The position numbers and the translations under genes are program-made. The notes beneath the pieces were generated by a model. That model did not search any database. It was not told the DNA's origin and saw nothing but the letters and a program-made list of their open reading frames with translations. This document shows, in pieces, positions 18,971-26,749 of a stretch of 64,000 nt of DNA. How positions within the stretch are numbered: position 1 is the first letter of the stretch; each line of letters begins with the position of its first letter. This DNA is from Thiomicrorhabdus sp. (GTDB lineage: Bacteria; Pseudomonadota; Gammaproteobacteria; Thiomicrospirales; Thiomicrospiraceae): NCBI RefSeq assembly GCF_963662555.1, contig NZ_OY759719.1:2314985-2378984 (forward strand). The letters are read 5' to 3'.

Positions 18971-19381
18971 CTATTTGCCCAACTGAATGGTGCGTAGTAA
19001 TAACTGTTTTGAGGTATTCATTACTTCGATATTTGTTTCATAAGAACGCGATGCTGACATCATATTGGCCATCTCTTCAACCACATTTACATTAGGCTTA
19101 TAGATATATCCGTTCTTATCTGCCATAGGGTGATTTGGGTTGTACTCCATAATCGGAGGTGCTTTGCTTTCAGCAATCTCTTTAACCCTAACTCCGCCTG
19201 TTGGCTCGTTACCCTGCCCCTCTAAAATAGTTTGAAAAACAGGTTGTTTAGATTTATAGGTTTCATCTTTATTAGAGCTGACACTATCAGCATTAGCCAT
19301 ATTAGAAGCGATGGTATTTAAACGCACCGTTTGTGCATGCATCCCAGAAGCGGAAATATCTAAAATATTGAACATTGACAT
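18971..19381 (-). CDS. flgC: Flagellar proximal rod protein FlgC
   Basis: The 136-residue rod protein has FNILDISASGMHAQTVRLNTIASNMANADSVSS at the N-terminus and NVVEEMANMMSASRSYETNIEVMNTSKQLLLRTIQLG at the C-terminus, both diagnostic. It lies 22 bases after flgB. Length is normal for the family. Confidence 0.97.
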   Translation of the reverse strand: MSMFNILDISASGMHAQTVRLNTIASNMANADSVSSNKDETYKSKQPVFQTILEGQGNEPTGGVRVKEIAESKAPPIMEYNPNHPMADKNGYIYKPNVNVVEEMANMMSASRSYETNIEVMNTSKQLLLRTIQLGK

Positions 19382-19403
19382 CGTTATTTCTCCTTACTCA
19401 TGG

Positions 19404-19805
19404 TTATTCACCACGAAGTGCTCCTCGAATACCAGAAATCTTGCCATTTATAAACTCTAAAGTGGCTTGTTGTTGCATGGCGTTTTCCATAAACTGGGCT
19501 TTTTCAATATGGGTTTCAACCGTATTACCATCCAAAGAAGGTTGTGTTGGCTGTCTGTACATTAAGTATTGTGATGTAGAGGTAAAGTCATCTCCAGAAA
19601 TATGGCCCGAACTGGTTTTTGCCATCTTAATTTCATCACCGTTGTTTACATGAGATGTCGCATCTTGCATCGCTTTTCTAAAGTCGATGTCTCTAGCCTT
19701 AAAATTAGGCGTATCTTCATTAGCCAAGTTATTAGCTAATAACTCTGCTCTTTGCGTTCTGATTTTTAAGGCTGCTTCATGAATACCAAAAATTGACTCT
19801 GACAT
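19404..19805 (-). CDS. flgB: Flagellar proximal rod protein FlgB
   Basis: The 133-residue rod protein shows IFGIHEAALKIRTQRAELLANNLANEDTPNFKARDIDF and the C-terminal EKAQFMENAMQQQATLEFINGKISGIRGAL. It is the first gene of flgBCDE. Upstream there is a sigma-54-type promoter 70-85 bases before the start and a strong sigma-28-type promoter further out, so expression may be under both sigma factors. Confidence 0.96.
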   Translation of the reverse strand: MSESIFGIHEAALKIRTQRAELLANNLANEDTPNFKARDIDFRKAMQDATSHVNNGDEIKMAKTSSGHISGDDFTSTSQYLMYRQPTQPSLDGNTVETHIEKAQFMENAMQQQATLEFINGKISGIRGALRGE

Positions 19806-19875
19806 CTCACTTTCCTTATCTGTTTTTTATTTGGGTATTTTTTTGACACCCCAATAATCTATTAGTTAAGAGTTA

Positions 19876-19890
19876 GCAACAGAGATGCCA
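19876..19890 (-). promoter_or_regulatory. Sigma-54-type -24/-12 promoter for flgBCDE
   Basis: The minus strand reads TGGCATCTCTGTTGC, with GG/GC spacing of 10 bases and TTGC exact. The leader to flgB would be about 60 bases. Confidence 0.75.
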
Positions 19891-19926
19891 AACTTCGTTT
19901 TTTTCTCCTATTCCTTTAAAAAAGGC

Positions 19927-19952
19927 TAAAGTTTTTAAAAAATTGCCGGTTA
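19927..19952 (+). promoter_or_regulatory. Sigma-28-like element on the plus strand
   Basis: TAAAGTTT, 10 bases, GCCGGTTA. The -35 part is perfect and the -10 part matches 6 of 8. A transcript would run about 200 bases to the terminator at 20140-20165 without a gene. Part of the match may come from the dyad symmetry with the opposite element. Confidence 0.35.
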
Positions 19953-19975
19953 TCGGCTGATTTCTGAAAACTTTA
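19950..19975 (-). promoter_or_regulatory. Sigma-28-type promoter upstream of flgB
   Basis: On the minus strand TAAAGTTT (19975-19968), 10 bases, GCCGATAA (19957-19950): both octamers match the sigma-28 consensus exactly, with 10 instead of 11 spacer bases. Confidence 0.65.
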
Positions 19976-20075
19976 ATAAAAAAACGGAAAAAATTGCCGC
20001 ATGGCATACAACATAAAAAATTCTCTTTATAAAACAGTTGATTACTTAAAGAAAAAAATACCTTTTAGATGAATT

Positions 20076-20091
20076 TACCAGGCCTGGTAAA
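20076..20091. repeat. TTACCAGGCCTGGTAA palindrome, perfect copy (intergenic)
   Basis: A perfect 16-bp copy between flgB and flgT, between the promoter cluster and the flgT terminator. Confidence 0.95.
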
Positions 20092-20139
20092 TTTAAAAAC
20101 CTTTGAATATTTTCAAAATTCCTTAAATCGCAGACATAA

Positions 20140-20165
20140 AAAAACCTGTTAAAAACAGGTTTTAT
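20140..20165 (-). terminator. Intrinsic terminator after flgT
   Basis: AAAACCTGT pairs with ACAGGTTTT around TAAAA. The minus strand continues in a T run; the plus strand also continues in TTTTAT, so it may be bidirectional. Confidence 0.75.
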
Positions 20166-20200
20166 ATTGCTGTCAAAACATTTACAGTAATTTAAATTCA

Positions 20201-21634
20201 CTACCAAGCTTTAACAATATCGCCCACCTGAACGATGCCTTTTTTTGCTGTTATCTCTGCGATTGCAAATTTTGGCATAATTCGAGTAATCTTTAAAAAA
20301 GCACCTGGAATTTGATCTGTTCCTAAATTCATGCCGTTAAAACGAACAGGTCGGCCTGTTTTGTGATAAACCGCCAAGTCGTCGCCAACCTTAGCTCCTG
20401 AGTTAGCATTTAGGTAAATCACATACTCATTATCTCGCACATCAATAATTTCACTTTCAAACGATTTGCAGTGTAAATAATCAAGGGCATCATTCACCTC
20501 TTGCTCAAGAAGAGCATGAAACACTTTGCCTGTATCAGTAGCAAAAAAAGCATTGGTTCCAAAAGGTCTATCTCGGCCTACCGTAACATCACCTTTTATA
20601 TCAAACCCGCCACGTGATTGATGCACAATTTCATTACGCATTAAATCAACCACATACCAATCCGTTTCAATATGACGTTCTGTAGGTTTAACTTCTAAAT
20701 CGTAAAGGCGTTTCATGCTATTAAACACGGAGTCTTCTTGATGAGATGACATTGAACGCAAAATAGTTAAAAGTAAATATTGTGCTCCTGTTTGATTACG
20801 AATTGATGCCAGCAATTCAGGGTCTAAATTAGGGGCGACTTGCAAATTAGGTTGTAAATCTACTGGCTGCTTTAATAAGGTATAGTTTTTATAGCCTTGA
20901 TTACGAATACGACGATCTAACTCTAACTGGTAACCATTCAGCAAATTAGAGATATCATTAGCCTGACTAGCGTGAGCAAATACAGCAGGTGCAACTGCTA
21001 AACGGGTTTGATACTTGTTACCTGGTAAATTAGTACATACTCCCCGCTCCTCAGTTAAACAAACATTCATGGTCACCTCGTAATTTAAAGACCCTTCTTT
21101 TGTTTTGCCATACATATCATCAGAGTCTTCATACCCTTCTTTAAGAACCTCAAAACTTTTTACCTTACTATTTGAGATAAAACGAGTACTATCAAGCTTG
21201 AGTTGATAGGCTTCAACTGATTGATCTGTTTTAACCACAACATTGTTTTTTAAACTGGCTTGCTGTAAAGCGTCTCTAATTGCCATTTTTCTGGCAAATG
21301 CTTTACTTACATCTTTAGAACTGGCAGAACCCTTAACCACAACACATTGCTCGCTGCTATCAGATTGTTTTACTGCCGATTGAGAATCGTGCCTTGAAGC
21401 TTGAGGCTTAGACATGCCTGAGTAAGAATTTGAATCATGCCCAATGTTGTTATTTTTAACATCATCTTTATTATCTTCATTATTTTCATTATCACCATAA
21501 TCTACAGGACATTTTTGTTCTGGTGAATTAGGGTTATCAATACAAGAATCTGGGCTTAAATATAGCGTGACATTGTTGGCCAAACTAATTGAGCTATAAA
21601 TCAAGAAAAAAATACCAAGTATCGTTTTATACAT
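20201..21634 (-). CDS. flgT: Flagellar assembly protein FlgT (H-ring)
   Basis: The 477-residue protein has a Sec signal peptide (ILGIFFLIYSSISLA), an Asn/Asp-rich linker (residues about 45-90) and then the FlgT-like N, M and C domains. These include VVVKGSASSKDVSKAFARKMAIRDALQQA, a middle part with VAPAVFAHASQANDI, and a C-terminal GDDLAVYHKTGRPVR barrel. FlgT forms the periplasmic H ring around the basal body in Vibrio-type sodium-driven flagella. It fits the FlgP gene and the PomAB-like motor genes in the window. It follows cheV by 10 bases. The linker is longer than I would expect from Vibrio. Confidence 0.82.
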   Translation of the reverse strand: MYKTILGIFFLIYSSISLANNVTLYLSPDSCIDNPNSPEQKCPVDYGDNENNEDNKDDVKNNNIGHDSNSYSGMSKPQASRHDSQSAVKQSDSSEQCVVVKGSASSKDVSKAFARKMAIRDALQQASLKNNVVVKTDQSVEAYQLKLDSTRFISNSKVKSFEVLKEGYEDSDDMYGKTKEGSLNYEVTMNVCLTEERGVCTNLPGNKYQTRLAVAPAVFAHASQANDISNLLNGYQLELDRRIRNQGYKNYTLLKQPVDLQPNLQVAPNLDPELLASIRNQTGAQYLLLTILRSMSSHQEDSVFNSMKRLYDLEVKPTERHIETDWYVVDLMRNEIVHQSRGGFDIKGDVTVGRDRPFGTNAFFATDTGKVFHALLEQEVNDALDYLHCKSFESEIIDVRDNEYVIYLNANSGAKVGDDLAVYHKTGRPVRFNGMNLGTDQIPGAFLKITRIMPKFAIAEITAKKGIVQVGDIVKAW

Positions 21635-21644
21635 ATGTAATTCT

Positions 21645-22616
21645 CTAGGCCTGGTGTTGTTTGGCTCTATTTACTTCATCAATACGATTAACGACCGTAT
21701 TGGCTAACTCATCCGAATGCCATTTAGACAAAAATACATTAGCCCCAACCTTTTCGGTTAGGGTTTCATTAAAACCGCCACTAAGCGATGAGTTAAGCAC
21801 CACAAAAATATCTTTTAAGCGATCATCTTTACGAATACTTGAGGTTAACGTATAACCATCCATCTCTGGCATTTCAATATCAGAGATTACCATCAACACT
21901 CGATCACTCACCCTAGGGGAAATTCCTTTATCGGCATCGTCAGCCCATTTTTGTAAAAACTCTAAAGCCAATTTACCGTTGTTGACAATTTTATTGGCAA
22001 TACCCATTTTGTCGAGAATACTTTTTAACTGAGTACGTGCAACGGTTGAATCATCCGCACCTAAAACAAAGTACTCTTGATCTTTAGTCTTACCAATGTG
22101 TGATGAAATAAACTCATCGGATACTTCATTACTCAAGCCTGAAACTTCAGCTAATACCTTTTCAACGTCAACAATTTGTACAATTTGCTCTTGAGCACGG
22201 GTAATACCTGTCAAATAATTAACATTTTGTAAACTATCTGGTGGAGCCAAGATATCTTCCCATCTAAGATGCACAATACGATCTACATCTTCAACCAAAA
22301 AACCTTGAATTGAACTGTTGAACTCCGTGACTATCGTCAAACTCTCTGAATATTTTGCTGGGTCCACTGGCTCTAAATCAAGTGCCTTGGCCAAATCAAT
22401 CATAGGCATGGTTTGCCCACGAATATCAGCAACTCCTACTACTCTAGAATCGGCCTTAGGAACAGAAGAAATTTCAGGCGTGCGAATCACTTCACGCACT
22501 TTAAATACATTAATACCAAACAACTGCTTCCCTTTTATAGTAAAGAGAAGCAACTCCATCCGGTTCATACCTGCTAGAGAAGTTCTTTGATCAACCCCTT
22601 TTAAAAAGCTCGCCAT
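21645..22616 (-). CDS. cheV: Chemotaxis coupling protein CheV (CheW domain plus receiver)
   Basis: This 323-residue two-domain protein links chemoreceptors to CheA. An N-terminal CheW domain (residues about 20-165, LLFTIKGKQLFGINVFKVREVI, VVGVADIRGQTMPMIDL) is followed by a receiver domain whose phospho-acceptor Asp is in VISDIEMPEMDGYTL near residue 245. It precedes flgT by 10 bases and is divergent from flgA. The flgA-flgM-flgN / cheV arrangement is common in Pseudomonas and Vibrio. The final codons overlap a near copy of the AGGCCTGG repeat (21646-21655). Confidence 0.95.
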   Translation of the reverse strand: MASFLKGVDQRTSLAGMNRMELLLFTIKGKQLFGINVFKVREVIRTPEISSVPKADSRVVGVADIRGQTMPMIDLAKALDLEPVDPAKYSESLTIVTEFNSSIQGFLVEDVDRIVHLRWEDILAPPDSLQNVNYLTGITRAQEQIVQIVDVEKVLAEVSGLSNEVSDEFISSHIGKTKDQEYFVLGADDSTVARTQLKSILDKMGIANKIVNNGKLALEFLQKWADDADKGISPRVSDRVLMVISDIEMPEMDGYTLTSSIRKDDRLKDIFVVLNSSLSGGFNETLTEKVGANVFLSKWHSDELANTVVNRIDEVNRAKQHQA

Positions 22617-22792
22617 GTTAACGCTACCTTATTCCATTTAATCTGTATGCATTCTTAAAGCATCTATTGTATAACTCAAAATGTTTTACGTATTACTTTA
22701 CTTACTATTCGGTTGACTTGAAAAAAAACAAGCCACTTAGGTTGCTTTCATGTCACTTTAAAAGCCAACTCCAGTCATGTTAGACTGAGCAC

Positions 22793-23542
22793 ATGAAAAA
22801 AATTAAACCATTTATTATGTTTTGGCTCATGCTTAATTTGGCATTTATGTATATAAATGCTCAAGCAAACCAATCAATAAACCAACATCCTTCTCCAACA
22901 GAGCCTGAAACACAAGTCTATCAGTCGCTTGAGGAAATACATGAATTGGTCTTAAAGCATGTTAAGCAAAAAATTGACCAAAAAATATTTGACCCAACAA
23001 TTCAGTTGAGAAAACTTACTCCAGATTTAAAACTTCCAAAATGTCTAATACCATTACGGTTGGTTGATAAAAATCTAGAAAATGTGGCTGGACGAATGAC
23101 CATTAGCGTTTTCTGCAACAAACCCAATTGGAGAGTTTTTGTCCCTGTTACCGTTGAAGGCAAAAAACCTGTTGTTATTTCGACTCATGGAATTCTTAAA
23201 CGTGCCGTTATAAAACCTGGAGATGTTCGTCAAGTTTTATTAAATTACAAACATATACCTTCTGGCGGAATGATTGACCCCAATAAAGTTATTGGCATGA
23301 GAACCAAAAAAGCCATTGCTCCTAATGCCGTGATTAAAATAAGAGACTTGCAACCACCTTATTGGGTATTTAAAAATAAACAAGTCAATATTATTACTCG
23401 TATTGGTGGCATTGAGGTAAAAACCAAAGGTACCGCTTTAGATGATGCGGTGGCTGATGAACAAGTTCGTGTTAAAAACAATGCATCTGAAAAAATCATT
23501 AAAGGCATAGTTATTGCTCCTAACGCAGTATTGATTCCATAA
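22793..23542 (+). CDS. flgA: Flagellar P-ring assembly chaperone FlgA
   Basis: The 249-residue periplasmic protein has a signal peptide (FIMFWLMLNLAFMYINAQA). It also has a C-terminal SAF/ChapFlgA domain: RVFVPVTVEGKKPVVIST, then GDVRQVLLNYKHIP, MRTKKAIAPNAVIKIRDLQPPYWVFKNKQVNII, ending VRVKNNASEKIIKGIVIAPNAVL. It helps FlgI assemble. It is divergent from cheV across 176 bases. After the stop, an AT-rich inverted repeat (23548-23575) may slow transcription ahead of flgM. Confidence 0.94.
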   Translation: MKKIKPFIMFWLMLNLAFMYINAQANQSINQHPSPTEPETQVYQSLEEIHELVLKHVKQKIDQKIFDPTIQLRKLTPDLKLPKCLIPLRLVDKNLENVAGRMTISVFCNKPNWRVFVPVTVEGKKPVVISTHGILKRAVIKPGDVRQVLLNYKHIPSGGMIDPNKVIGMRTKKAIAPNAVIKIRDLQPPYWVFKNKQVNIITRIGGIEVKTKGTALDDAVADEQVRVKNNASEKIIKGIVIAPNAVLIP

Positions 23543-23571
23543 ACTTTTTTAGAAAAATAAGTATTTTTTTC

Positions 23572-23597
23572 TAAAGCTTTCTAATATCTGCCGTTAC
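23572..23597 (+). promoter_or_regulatory. Sigma-28-type promoter for flgMN
   Basis: TAAAGCTT, 10 bases, GCCGTTAC lies 64 bases before the flgM start. Spacing equals that of the flgB and flgF-flgE elements; the -10 part matches 6 of 8. Sigma-28 control of its own anti-sigma factor is the known pattern. Confidence 0.6.
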
Positions 23598-23660
23598 AAA
23601 TATTAGAAACAATACACAATACTGTTAAAATGACAGTAAATACTAGGTGAGGCTAGAGAA

Positions 23661-23969
23661 ATGGACATTAAAAATTTAACGACAAGCGTCGCGGCCAATA
23701 GAGCTAATGACTCGGTTAAACCGCAGCTAAAAGGCATGGAAGAAGGCAATAAACAACTTTCTTCAACTGCAAACACTGATAAAGTCACGCTAACCGATGT
23801 TTTGTCTCAAGTAATGGATTTAGAGACTCAATCTAAAGACGTAAACATAGATAACTCAGCAAAAGTAGCCGCTATCAAAGCAGCTGTGCAAGATGGTTCA
23901 TACCAGGTTGACACTCAAAAAATCGCTGAAAAACTGATTCAAACTGAAGCACTGTTCGCAAAGGCTTAA
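23661..23969 (+). CDS. flgM: Anti-sigma-28 factor FlgM
   Basis: The 102-residue protein holds sigma-28 (FliA) inactive until it is exported through the completed hook. The C-terminal sigma-binding part KVAAIKAAVQDGSYQVDTQKIAEKLIQTE is diagnostic; the N-terminal half is low-complexity and probably disordered, as known for FlgM. It follows flgA and precedes flgN by 9 bases. AGGTGAGG upstream provides a ribosome site. Confidence 0.93.
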   Translation: MDIKNLTTSVAANRANDSVKPQLKGMEEGNKQLSSTANTDKVTLTDVLSQVMDLETQSKDVNIDNSAKVAAIKAAVQDGSYQVDTQKIAEKLIQTEALFAKA

Positions 23970-23978
23970 TTCATCACA

Positions 23979-24467
23979 ATGACTGATCAACTAAACGAAT
24001 TAAATTCTAATCAATTTCCCTCACAGATTGAGGAATTAGTTCGTTTATTGAATCAGTTTTCTGATGTACTTGATACAGAATCAAACTGTATTAAAAAAAA
24101 CCTACCTGAAAAACTTATTGAAAATGCTCAAAATAAAAATGCCTTAGCTGATCAGTTGAGCAATGCAACTAATCGCATTGAAAAACAACTTGAACCTTTG
24201 AACTTAACTCTAACCACATTAATTGATCACAACAGTTTTCAGATGCTTAGTGCCAACACGCAAGCAAACATTAGAGACTTAATGGTTAAAATTAAAGACT
24301 GTCATGATAAAAACCTTGCCAACGGCATGTCAATTCAAATGCTTAGCAATATCAACAAGCATGCTTTGGATTTAATCTCAGGAAAGCCGCAAGATTTAAA
24401 GCTCTATGGTTCAAGTGGCGAAAAAACCAATAGCAGCAGTTCTCAGGGCTCTCTAGGTAAAGCTTAA
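23979..24467 (+). CDS. flgN: Flagellar export chaperone FlgN
   Basis: The 162-residue mostly helical protein is the chaperone of FlgK and FlgL. It has coiled-coil heptads in residues 10-80 and the family segment ANIRDLMVKIKDCHDKNLANGMSIQMLSNINKHALDLI. Identification rests on that segment, length and position after flgM (9-base gap). The C-terminal 20 residues are Ser/Gly-rich. Confidence 0.88.
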   Translation: MTDQLNELNSNQFPSQIEELVRLLNQFSDVLDTESNCIKKNLPEKLIENAQNKNALADQLSNATNRIEKQLEPLNLTLTTLIDHNSFQMLSANTQANIRDLMVKIKDCHDKNLANGMSIQMLSNINKHALDLISGKPQDLKLYGSSGEKTNSSSSQGSLGKA

Positions 24468-24737
24468 TAACAAAAAATTCTTTTTGAGAATTTCATAAAA
24501 ACCGCATTACCTTTTTCTTTAATTCCTTTCAAAAGAAATCCCCTAAAGATAAACCCTGGCGTATTTAATGCTTATTCAAGCTTTATTAAACACTTATTCT
24601 TTAAAATAGAATCTAAATAATTTTTTATGATTAAAGAGACTTTAGTGTTAAGAGTTATTTTGTAATAAACTAACGCAATCCATTATTGAGCCATAAATAA
24701 TATGCTCAGCCTTTTGATATGATTTAGAGAGACCACT

Positions 24738-25328
24738 ATGCGTAAAGACCAACGTTCTTATTACCGAATTGATGTCATCATGCCATGCAGCTACCGTATT
24801 TTGTCACAGGAAGAGGCTGAAAATACTTTACTGCCCACTTCTCCAGATGCTAAGTACATTGAAGATTACTTTATGGAAAACTTGACTCAGTTAGATGAAC
24901 AAATCAATGAAGTCATCTCACATATTAATCAAAAAAGTTCTCTTCTAGCCACTGCGTTAACCGCAATGAATAGTAAAATCAATTTCTTACTACAAACGGT
25001 AGATGAGAAACAGCTCTCTAGAGCAATTCCGCAAAGATTAGTGAATTTAAGTGGAAGCGGTGTTGCTATTGATGTAGAAGAAGATGTTCAGATGAGTGAT
25101 AAGGTTGATTTACTGATTAAACCTCTACCAAATGAATCTCCAATCCTCGTGCGTTGCAATATTATAAAAATCACACCATTAGCAGATGGATCTTCAACAG
25201 GCTCTACAATTGCCTTAGAATATACCTCTCTTTCAGAAGATGATCGAAGAAAACTTGTCTATTTTGTTCAAGCTAAAGAAATTGAGTTTGCTCAGAAAAA
25301 ACGCAATAAAGAAGAAAAAAACAAATAA
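24738..25328 (+). CDS. PilZ-domain protein (probable c-di-GMP receptor)
   Basis: The 196-residue protein starts RKDQRSYYRIDV, an RxxxR-type motif, and carries NLSGSGVAID, the (D/N)xSxxG part of the PilZ site, near residue 105. Both halves of the cyclic-di-GMP site are therefore present, with a helical insertion between them (residues about 40-90, LTQLDEQINEVISHINQ). The position after flgMN suggests a link between c-di-GMP and motility. The 270 bases upstream contain no gene. Confidence 0.78.
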   Translation: MRKDQRSYYRIDVIMPCSYRILSQEEAENTLLPTSPDAKYIEDYFMENLTQLDEQINEVISHINQKSSLLATALTAMNSKINFLLQTVDEKQLSRAIPQRLVNLSGSGVAIDVEEDVQMSDKVDLLIKPLPNESPILVRCNIIKITPLADGSSTGSTIALEYTSLSEDDRRKLVYFVQAKEIEFAQKKRNKEEKNK

Positions 25329-25392
25329 ACGCTTTTCATTATAAGCAATCCTCTTATAAGTTAATTAACGACCCAGTTTTAATTCAGACACA

Positions 25393-25446
25393 AAAAAGCC
25401 CCTTAGTTGAATTGAAAAAATTCATTTTAACTAAGAGGCATTTTAT
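25393..25446. terminator. Bidirectional terminator between the PilZ gene and the FlgP-region genes
   Basis: A long stem, GCC-CTTAGTT against AACTAAG-GGC with an inner GAATT/AATTC helix, is flanked by A on the left and T on the right. The genes on both sides converge on it. Confidence 0.7.
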
Positions 25447-25512
25447 AAATTTTGAGTAATTTGAGTAATCTAAATATTGGCTTGTGGGTATTAACTTACT
25501 AACGTTATTAAA

Positions 25513-25800
25513 TTATGGATAAGCATAACGCTTATCACGTCTTTCTGCCTTTTTAGGTGAGTTTTGATCTTTTAACAACCCAGAAAGCTTTTTTTCTAAA
25601 GCTTGAATCTTAGCCAATCCTCTATCTACTTTTAAAGCATTGTCTTTTTGTGATTCAGCAGAGTCTTTAATAACCTTATTCTGCTTTGCCACCTTACTTT
25701 CTAGTATACGAACTCGCGTACTAATACTTGCCGCATCAGCGACACTTTGCCACATAAACAAAGATAATAACAAACCTACTAAGACTTTTTTAATCTTCAT
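25513..25800 (-). CDS. Small exported coiled-coil protein, function unknown
   Basis: This 95-residue protein has a clear signal peptide (VLVGLLLSLFMWQSVADAAS) and then one predicted coiled coil (residues about 25-75, RVRILESKVAKQNKVIKDSAES and VDRGLAKIQALEKKLSGLL) with a basic tail. I do not recognise a family. It is the last gene of the minus-strand run that includes FlgP. A periplasmic accessory role in the flagellar basal body is possible by context only. Confidence 0.65.
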   Translation of the reverse strand: MKIKKVLVGLLLSLFMWQSVADAASISTRVRILESKVAKQNKVIKDSAESQKDNALKVDRGLAKIQALEKKLSGLLKDQNSPKKAERRDKRYAYP

Positions 25801-25875
25801 GTCATCACACCTTAATGTCCCTTACCCATTAACTAAATATCAAATATTTTTTGGATATATAGCTATAAGGCAATC

Positions 25876-26418
25876 TTAGTAAGAACTTATTTTATAAGCG
25901 GCTTCAGGCTCTACAGCTTGCGTCTTTGAGCTCGAGTAAATAAAAGCCTCTTCAAAGAATTTTTTATCTACATAAACCTCTAATACAGTTTCATAGTTTT
26001 GATCAGCCATTGGAGTAACACTTACCACTCTAGCTCCTCTTACCACAGCATTAACACGAGCTCTAAAGCTATCATTTTTTGCCGTTAAGGTAGAGACAGA
26101 TGTATTACTGTCAATTTTAATACCATATAACTGTTCAGCAAGCGCTCTATAAGCATCCAATTTAGAAGCTCGAATTGCCATTAAACGTCTTTGCCCAGGA
26201 GTGTAAGCAGCGTAGGTACTTTCTGCCCCATAACCAATACCTGTAATCTTTAATAATTCAGCCTTTTTCTCAGGTTGGTGCTGTGGAACAACTTGAACCG
26301 GAGCTGCCTGCTGAGCTTGGACTGGTGCTGCAGAAGGTGAATCAGACTTAATCTCATTACAACCGGACAGAACAGCTACACTGGCTAACCCTGCTATTAA
26401 AAATGAACGTTTTTTCAT
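25876..26418 (-). CDS. flgP: FlgP-like outer-membrane lipoprotein (LPP20 family)
   Basis: The 180-residue lipoprotein has the lipobox LASVAVLSGC and a Gln/Pro-rich linker. An LPP20-type domain follows (GIGYGAESTYAAYTPGQRRLMAIRASKLDAYRALAEQLYGI, then GARVVSVTPMADQNYETVLEVYV). This is the family of FlgP, which forms the outer-membrane basal disk or H-ring component of Vibrio and Campylobacter flagella. No FlgO-type gene is beside it. The match to LPP20 is strong; assignment to FlgP depends on context with FlgT. Confidence 0.8.
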   Translation of the reverse strand: MKKRSFLIAGLASVAVLSGCNEIKSDSPSAAPVQAQQAAPVQVVPQHQPEKKAELLKITGIGYGAESTYAAYTPGQRRLMAIRASKLDAYRALAEQLYGIKIDSNTSVSTLTAKNDSFRARVNAVVRGARVVSVTPMADQNYETVLEVYVDKKFFEEAFIYSSSKTQAVEPEAAYKISSY

Positions 26419-26488
26419 GGTTTATACTCCACTTTTACTCAAATATTTACTCAAAAATTTAATGTTTATACTTAATCTATTTAGCTAT

Positions 26489-26734
26489 TTAGTTACATTG
26501 ATTTAGTTTTGCAGAGCAATCTAAATCATTTAAATCGTATTCTTTTGCAAACTGATAATTTCTATTCAATTGCTTAGTTGAATAATAATCAGGTTTTTTC
26601 ATTGTCCTTACTTCAACCAGACCCACTGTTTGACCAAATTTAACCGTTTTACTTTTAATGTTGGTTAATAAGGAACTATCACTGCAACCTGTTAAAAACA
26701 TAGTTAATACACAAACGCTTAGTCCTAGCTTCAT
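26489..26734 (-). CDS. Small lipoprotein, function unknown
   Basis: About 81 residues with the lipobox VLTMFLTGC (Cys near residue 17) and no recognised domain afterwards. I chose the ATG at 26734: AGGTG stands 6 bases before it, and the upstream GTG overlaps that ribosome site. Two cysteines near the C-terminus (LDCSAKLNQC) could form a disulfide. It lies between the coiled-coil membrane protein gene and flgP in one operon-like run. Confidence 0.65.
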   Translation of the reverse strand: MKLGLSVCVLTMFLTGCSDSSLLTNIKSKTVKFGQTVGLVEVRTMKKPDYYSTKQLNRNYQFAKEYDLNDLDCSAKLNQCN

Positions 26735-26749
26735 AAAGAACACCTAAAT

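Larger units (their letters stand above)
19806..20200. other. flgB-flgT intergenic gap with overlapping promoters, palindrome and terminator
   Basis: No gene is visible in these 395 bases. They hold a sigma-54-type promoter (19876-19890), two overlapping sigma-28-type elements facing each other (19927-19975), a perfect TTACCAGGCCTGGTAA palindrome (20076-20091) and a terminator (20140-20165) that could work for both strands. Confidence 0.7.

Noticed and set aside
24475-24493. Terminator after flgN
   Set aside because: AAATTC/GAATTT is short and AT-only with no T run, so I do not call it.
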